This document shows positions 46,001 through 52,000 of a stretch of 64,000 bases of DNA, piece after piece. The stretch lies in contig JAVIAB010000059.1 in the NCBI GenBank assembly GCA_032433765.1, positions 62,042,178-62,106,177 of the forward strand, written 5' to 3'. Position numbers and translations under genes: made by a program. This DNA comes from Megaustenia siamemsis (Eukaryota > Mollusca > Gastropoda > Stylommatophora > Ariophantidae). Position 1 is the first letter of the stretch. The number at the start of each line of letters is the position of its first letter. The notes under the pieces were generated by a model, which was not told the DNA's origin, did not search any database, and saw nothing but the letters and a program-made list of their open reading frames with translations.

Positions 46001-49000
46001 GCAGTTCCCAAGTTCTTAATCATTTCATTAGACACTCCATCACTACCTGGTGACTTTTTCATTTTTAATTTGGATATTGCCAGCTCTAGCTCTCTTTGTG
46101 TAATGGGTATTTCCATGACTTCATGTGCAGTCTCTTCTTGTCTTGCATTTTGTTGTTTTAGACGGGTCTCTTGACGTTTCTCTAGGCTAATTTCAATATT
46201 GTTGTCATTTGCAAAGGAGTCTGCAAAGTGATTTGCTGCATGTTTACCTGTTAGAATGTTTCCATCCTCCTTCAGTGTAATTTTTGTGTTCCTTTCTGTA
46301 CCCTCATCATTCAGCTGTTTTACAAGCTTCCACACTTTTCTTGTGTCTCGTTCTAGATTCAAGTACTCTGTTTTCTCTTTCCAACTTCTCCGTCTGGCTT
46401 GCAGTTTAGCCCATTGAAATTTGGCTTTAGCATGCTGATAGTTATTGTGGTGTTCCTGGCAGGGGTTATTTTCTGCTTGTTTTCGAGATGTTTCCATGTC
46501 ATTGTGCAGTTGCTCTAGTTCACTATTCCAGTATGGTTTGTAGTGTTTCCGTGCCCCTCTGGGTATTGTTTCACTGGCAGCTTGTATTATTAGTCTACTG
46601 AATTCATCAACTATCTTGTTGATGTCTCTGTCTGTATTTAGATCTTTAGTCAGTACACTGGTGTAATGTTGATACATTTTCCAGTCTGCCTTTTGTAATT
46701 CCATCTGGAGAGAGTGCTGCTCTCCCTGACGGCCTCATTTTGCACCACTAAAAAGACAGGTCGGTGGTCGCTGCCTCCAAGTTGTTTCCCAACAATACGT
46801 GTGATATTCCAATCCAGGTCTGGTGAATGGAAAGCAAGGTCTGGTGTAGATGTGGTATGCCATGATCTGGAATAGAATGTTGGTGGATCTGTTGCCTGGT
46901 TTAATAGTATAAGCCCATTGTCATCCTGCCAATTTTCAAGTTCTTCACCTCTCTTGTCCATATCTTCATAGCCCCAGCTCTGTGAATGGCTGTTAAAGTC
47001 TCCACATACAATTATTCTTTCTTTTAATGTAATTGTGTCTAGTGCTAGTGGGCGGTCACTCGGACAGTAGTAGTTTAGTAAATGGAAGTCTGTATTTCCT
47101 GTCCTGAGGTGCAGTATTTGATATTCCGCCCCATCCATATACACTTCAATCTGACATGCATTAATGTTGTTCCTTACAAGAGTCAGTATTCCGCCCTTTT
47201 GTCTGTTTTTCCTGTCAGATCGGTAGCACTGGTATCCCTAATCTTCAAGGCTATGTCGTTGTTTAGATGGGTTTCCTGCAAACAGCATATGCTTACTTGT
47301 TCTTCATGCAGGATATTTTCTAATTCTATCTTTTTACTGTACCCATCTCTTTTGCTGTTGATGCCTTCAGCATTCCAGTGCATTATTTTGAGTGGTCTTA
47401 TTTTGGGTTGGCCAGTAACTCTATTCTCTCGCCCCCTGACTCCACAGAGCGATTGAGAAGGACATCCAGTAATAGGTTGGGCCCTTTCGAGGCTGAGGGC
47501 CCGGCGCTGCACCTGCCTGAGTGTCCATCACAGGGCGAGTGCCATATCGATTTGCAGTTATAGGCATGCTTCCCATTGGCGTGAGTGCGTGGCATCCTGA
47601 TTTTTGTAGTGCGCCTTTTGGCTGGTTGCCTCCGACTTCAGCACTTAAAATTGCTAGAGCAGACTGTGGTCTTGCACGGGTGTAGGAAGGCCTGGCCAGT
47701 CTTGGTTTTCAGTCCCTGGTGACTGTTAAGCCCATCCCCACGACAAGGAGCTGGCCTCCAACATCCATGAAATCCAACATCTATGACATGCAACATACGT
47801 GACATCCAACATCCACGACATCTAATATCCATGACATTCAACATCCATGACATCCAACATCTATGCCATGCAACATACGTGTCATCCAACATCCATGACA
47901 TCTAATATCCATAACATCCAACATCCATGACATCCAACATCCAACACATCCAACATCCATGACATCCAACATCCATGACATCCAACATACGTGACATCCA
48001 ACATCCATGACATCTTATATCCATGACATCGAACATCCATGACATCCAACATCATCAAGTACCGGGCCTAGTGGCGTAGGTGATCATGTCTCTCCACAAC
48101 TTTCGATCTCGGCAGCTATTCATCATTTCTGTTGTTGACCTTCTGCCAAGCCATCCTCTTAAGCTGTCTGTTATTTTTTCTCTTTGCTTCCCTCTATCTC
48201 TTCGTCCCTCAATTTTTCCAGTTGTTACAATATATTCAAGTTGTTCTCTTCTCATTACATGGCCAAAAAATGATGATTGTCTCTTCCTAACATTGGAAAT
48301 TGGCTCTCTTTTTGCTTTGACCTTTCTCAGAACCTCTTCATTACTCTTCTTAGCTGTCCATGGTATTCTCAACATTCTTCTGTAAAACCACATTTCTACA
48401 GACACCAGTGATTTTCTTGTCTGTTGTTCTATTGTCCATGATTCACATCCATATGTTAAGACTGGCTCTACGTAACATTTAAGAACTCTTTTTCTTGTTT
48501 CTATTGTCAAAAATGGATTGCATAGTATCTTCCTCCAACATCTATATAATAAGCCTGTTTTTACACTTATATTAAATAGTCTTATCTTGCTGCTTGTTCT
48601 TTTGAATGTTTTTGCTGTCCCTATTTTATTACATTGAATCAAAGTCATTTTTGCTTTATTTATTCCCTGCACAACGTCTCTCATTGTTCCGGTCCCCAAG
48701 TCGATAATGATACCTCATTATGTCAGGGGGTGGGCCCTTTTCCTGAGTTATATTTCCTTTAGTTTCTACGGGGTTATGGCATATGTTGCTACATTTAATT
48801 AATTTGGTTTACCGATATTATTTTGTACTTCGATTTTGTTCCTTTCGACAAGAACATACAAGAAGGGAGCCCTTAACTTCTAGGAGGTGATATATGGTCT
48901 TCTTGATTATAACTGAATCAAACGTCAACAGATTAAACATTCCACACACGTGTTTACAAATTAAAACTGCCATTGACAAATGTTGAGGACGGTCAACCAA

Positions 49001-52000
49001 TGGATCGGGCGGACATCATCAATGCCCTCTGGATAGTGGGAAGGACACAGGACTTCGACAACCATGAGTCCACTCCTTCGGATGAAAGAGATGGGAGTTA
49101 AGATGGGCACTGCCAGAAACGAGAAACTTAGTGGGCGTGTAAGAAGACTAATCAACCAACACAGAACTGGAGTCGTCAGTCGCTGGACACTCCGAGACTT
49201 GTTGAGGAGGGGATCTGAGCAGCTAACGACTTGTTCGGAGTGCAATGATGATAACCCGCTAATAACTCAATAAGACTTCCAGCAATGACGTTTAAAGTAT
49301 TGAATTAAATATATTCTGTTTTTTCCTTACATCTTCCTGTGGAGCATAGGTCTTCAACAAACACTTTCAGCTTCCTGTGGAGCATAGGTCTTCAACAAAC
49401 ACTTTCAGCTCCATGTGGAGCATAGGTCTTCAACAAACACTTTCAGCTCCATGTGGAGTACAGGTCTTCAACAAACACTTTCAGCCCCATGTGGAGCATA
49501 GGTCTTCAACAAAGACTTTCAGCTCCATGTGGAGCATAGGTCCAACAAACACTTTCAGCTCCATGTGGAGCATAGGTCTTCAACAAACACTTTCAGCTCC
49601 ATGTGGAGCATAGGTCTTCAACAAACACTTTCAGCTCCATGTGGAGCATAGGTCTTCAACAAACACTTTCAGCTCCATGTGGAGCATAGGTCTTCAACAA
49701 AAACTTTCAGCTCCCTGTGGAGCATAGGTCTTCAACAAACACTTTTAGCTCCCTGTGGAGCATACGTCTCCAACAAACACTGTCTGCTCCCTGTGAAGCA
49801 TAGGTCTTCAATAAACACTTTCAGCTTCCTCTGGAGCATAGGTTTTCAACATACACTTTCAGCTCCCTGTGGAGCATAGGTCTTCAACAAACACTTTCAG
49901 CTTCCTGTGGAGCATAGGTCTTCAACAAACACTTTCAGCTTCCTGTGGAGCATAGGTTTCAACAAACACTTTCAGCTCCCTGTGGAGGTAATGTCTTCAA
50001 CAAACACTTTCCAAGCCGTACTGTTTCTTGCCATTCTTTTAATATCGTTCCATGACTTCCCCATCATCTTCATCTCTACTTCTACCTGACTTCTCCAAGT
50101 ATACTTGGTTCTCCTTTTTCTCTTCTCCCCTGGGGATTCCAAAAAATGTTTTGTCATGTAATACTCTCATTTGGCTTCCGCAGTGTGTCCTTTCCAGCGC
50201 TATCGTCTTCATTGTAACTCTTTATCCACCTGTAACTGACTGGTACTTCCTATAATCTACGTTAGTGATTTTATCCTGCCATTTCCATCCTTTTTTTATG
50301 TGCAAGCATCGATTAAAAAAATGTTTGTGTCTTTGTGATTCTCCCTTTTAATGTTTCACAGACAAAGAACAACAAAAGGGGCAATCAAATGAAATATGCA
50401 AGAGTTACATTTCTTCTTGTTCTTTCATCTATCTGTTGTTGTCTTTAAGTGTCACAGGAGAAAGGAGGAATTGTTAATATAGTCTGATGTCTGTAGATGT
50501 TGTATATTGTTAATATAGTCTGATGTCTGTAGATGTTGTATATTGTTAATATAGTCTGATGTCTGTAGATGTTGTATATTGTTAATATAGTCTGATGTCT
50601 GTAGATGTTGTATATTGTTAATATCCTCTGATGTCTGTAGATGTTGTATATTGTTAATATCGTCTGATGTCTGTAGATGTTGTATATTGTTAATATAGTC
50701 TGATGTCTGTAGATGTTGTATATTGTTAATATAGTCTGATGTCTGTAGATGTTGTATATTGTTAATATAGTCTGATGTCTGTAGATGTTGTATATTGTTA
50801 ATATAGTCTGATGTCTGTAGATGTTGTATATTGTTAATATAGTCTGATGTCTGTAGATGTTGTATATTGTTAATATAGTCTGATGTCTGTAGATGTTGTA
50901 TATTGTTAATATCGTCTGATGTCTGTAGATGTTGTATATTGTTAATATAGTCTGATGTCTGTAGATGTTGTATATTGTTAATATCGTCTGATGTCTGTAG
51001 ATGTTGTATATTGTTAATATGGTCTGATGTCTGTAGATGTTGTATATTGTTAATATAGCCTGATGTCTGTAGATGTTGTATATTGTTAATATAGTCTGAT
51101 GTCTGTAGATGTTGTATATTGTTAATATAGTCTGATGTCTGTAGATGTTGTATATTGTTAATATAGTCTGATGTCTGTAGATGTTGTATATTGTTAATAT
51201 AGTCTGATGTCTGTAGATGTTGTATATTGTTAATATAGTCTGATGTCTGTAGATGTTGTATATTGTTAATATAGTCTGATGTCTGTAGATGTTGTATTGC
51301 TTGCTTCTTTTTGGTCATTTCTCGTTTAGAAGTTCGTGGGCCTATCTGGTCACAGTTAGGATAGAAGCTTTTGGTTCATACATATATCTTTTTTTTCTGT
51401 CCATCCATTTCTCCTTGGTCTCCCTCTTGATCTCTGTTCCGATGTTTTGAGACAAAAAAGCTTTGGAAGTTGTTTAATGAACTATCTTAAAAAAATAAGC
51501 TATCTTTAAAAAAAAAAACTATCTTTACGACACATATTGCCATTGCTGGTGTTTGTCAGGGGGCTCACGATATAACCAAAGGTATAAAGGCCGCTTCGTC
51601 AAGCAGTCGGCACGACTTTTGCGACTCATGATTTTTATTTCAAGTTGTTTGGTCTGGTTTCATTCTTAACAAGTATCCGGGACATTTAGTTTGTTGTTTG
51701 TATTTATATTCCAGATACGATTTAATTCCCATCTGTTCTCTGATTTTCAATGTGGATATTGCATCTAATTAATGTTTTTTTTTAAATATTTATCAAGCAC
51801 TCATTTCGCAGGTTGTGTTTATCAATGTTTGAGCTTTGGTCAATGGTCATGTTTGATATTGTAATATAAGGTTGGCAAAAATGAATATGTTTAAAGAAAC
51901 CGAAATAAATGAAAAAAAAAATTATTTTCAATATCAAGAGGAGACAATCATAATTGTTTTAAGCCGTGTTGTGATGGAAAGAAAGTAGCTAAAATGCCTC

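Larger units (their letters stand above)
43712..47756 (-). mobile_element. Near full-length I-clade-type LINE (EN, RT, RNase H), frameshifted
   Basis: The element is about 4.05 kb in minus orientation. Its 3' tail is GATAGATAGATAG (43712-43726); its 5' end is at about 47756. Domains in transcription order: AP endonuclease (47512-46650: KIMHWNAEGINS, ICCLQETHL, IIVCGDFNSHS, GSDHRPVF), linker and RT (46704-43749 in three frames: KSPGSDGVSNEMIK, YRPISLTSCLCK, DLKKAFDKVW, GVPQGGVLSPTLF, YADDLV), RNase H (VYTDGSA, DAEIQAI, LTDARSVL, WIPSHCGIPGNEKADQLA) and a C-terminal C-x-C...H...C finger. At least four frame changes make it inactive. RNase H downstream of RT is the mark of the I group; a Nimb-like element is possible. 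Confidence 0.88.

Noticed and set aside
49064..49273. 69-codon ORF as an extra lectin exon in intron 5
   Set aside because: No matching acceptor and donor phases were found and it resembles no stalk or membrane segment.
50468..51298. Possible CRISPR-like array of 36-bp repeats
   Set aside because: Repeats are head-to-tail with no spacers, and the DNA is eukaryotic.
50452..51318. 288-codon ORF with 12-residue repeats
   Set aside because: A codon-multiple tandem repeat with no promoter, splice or poly(A) context.
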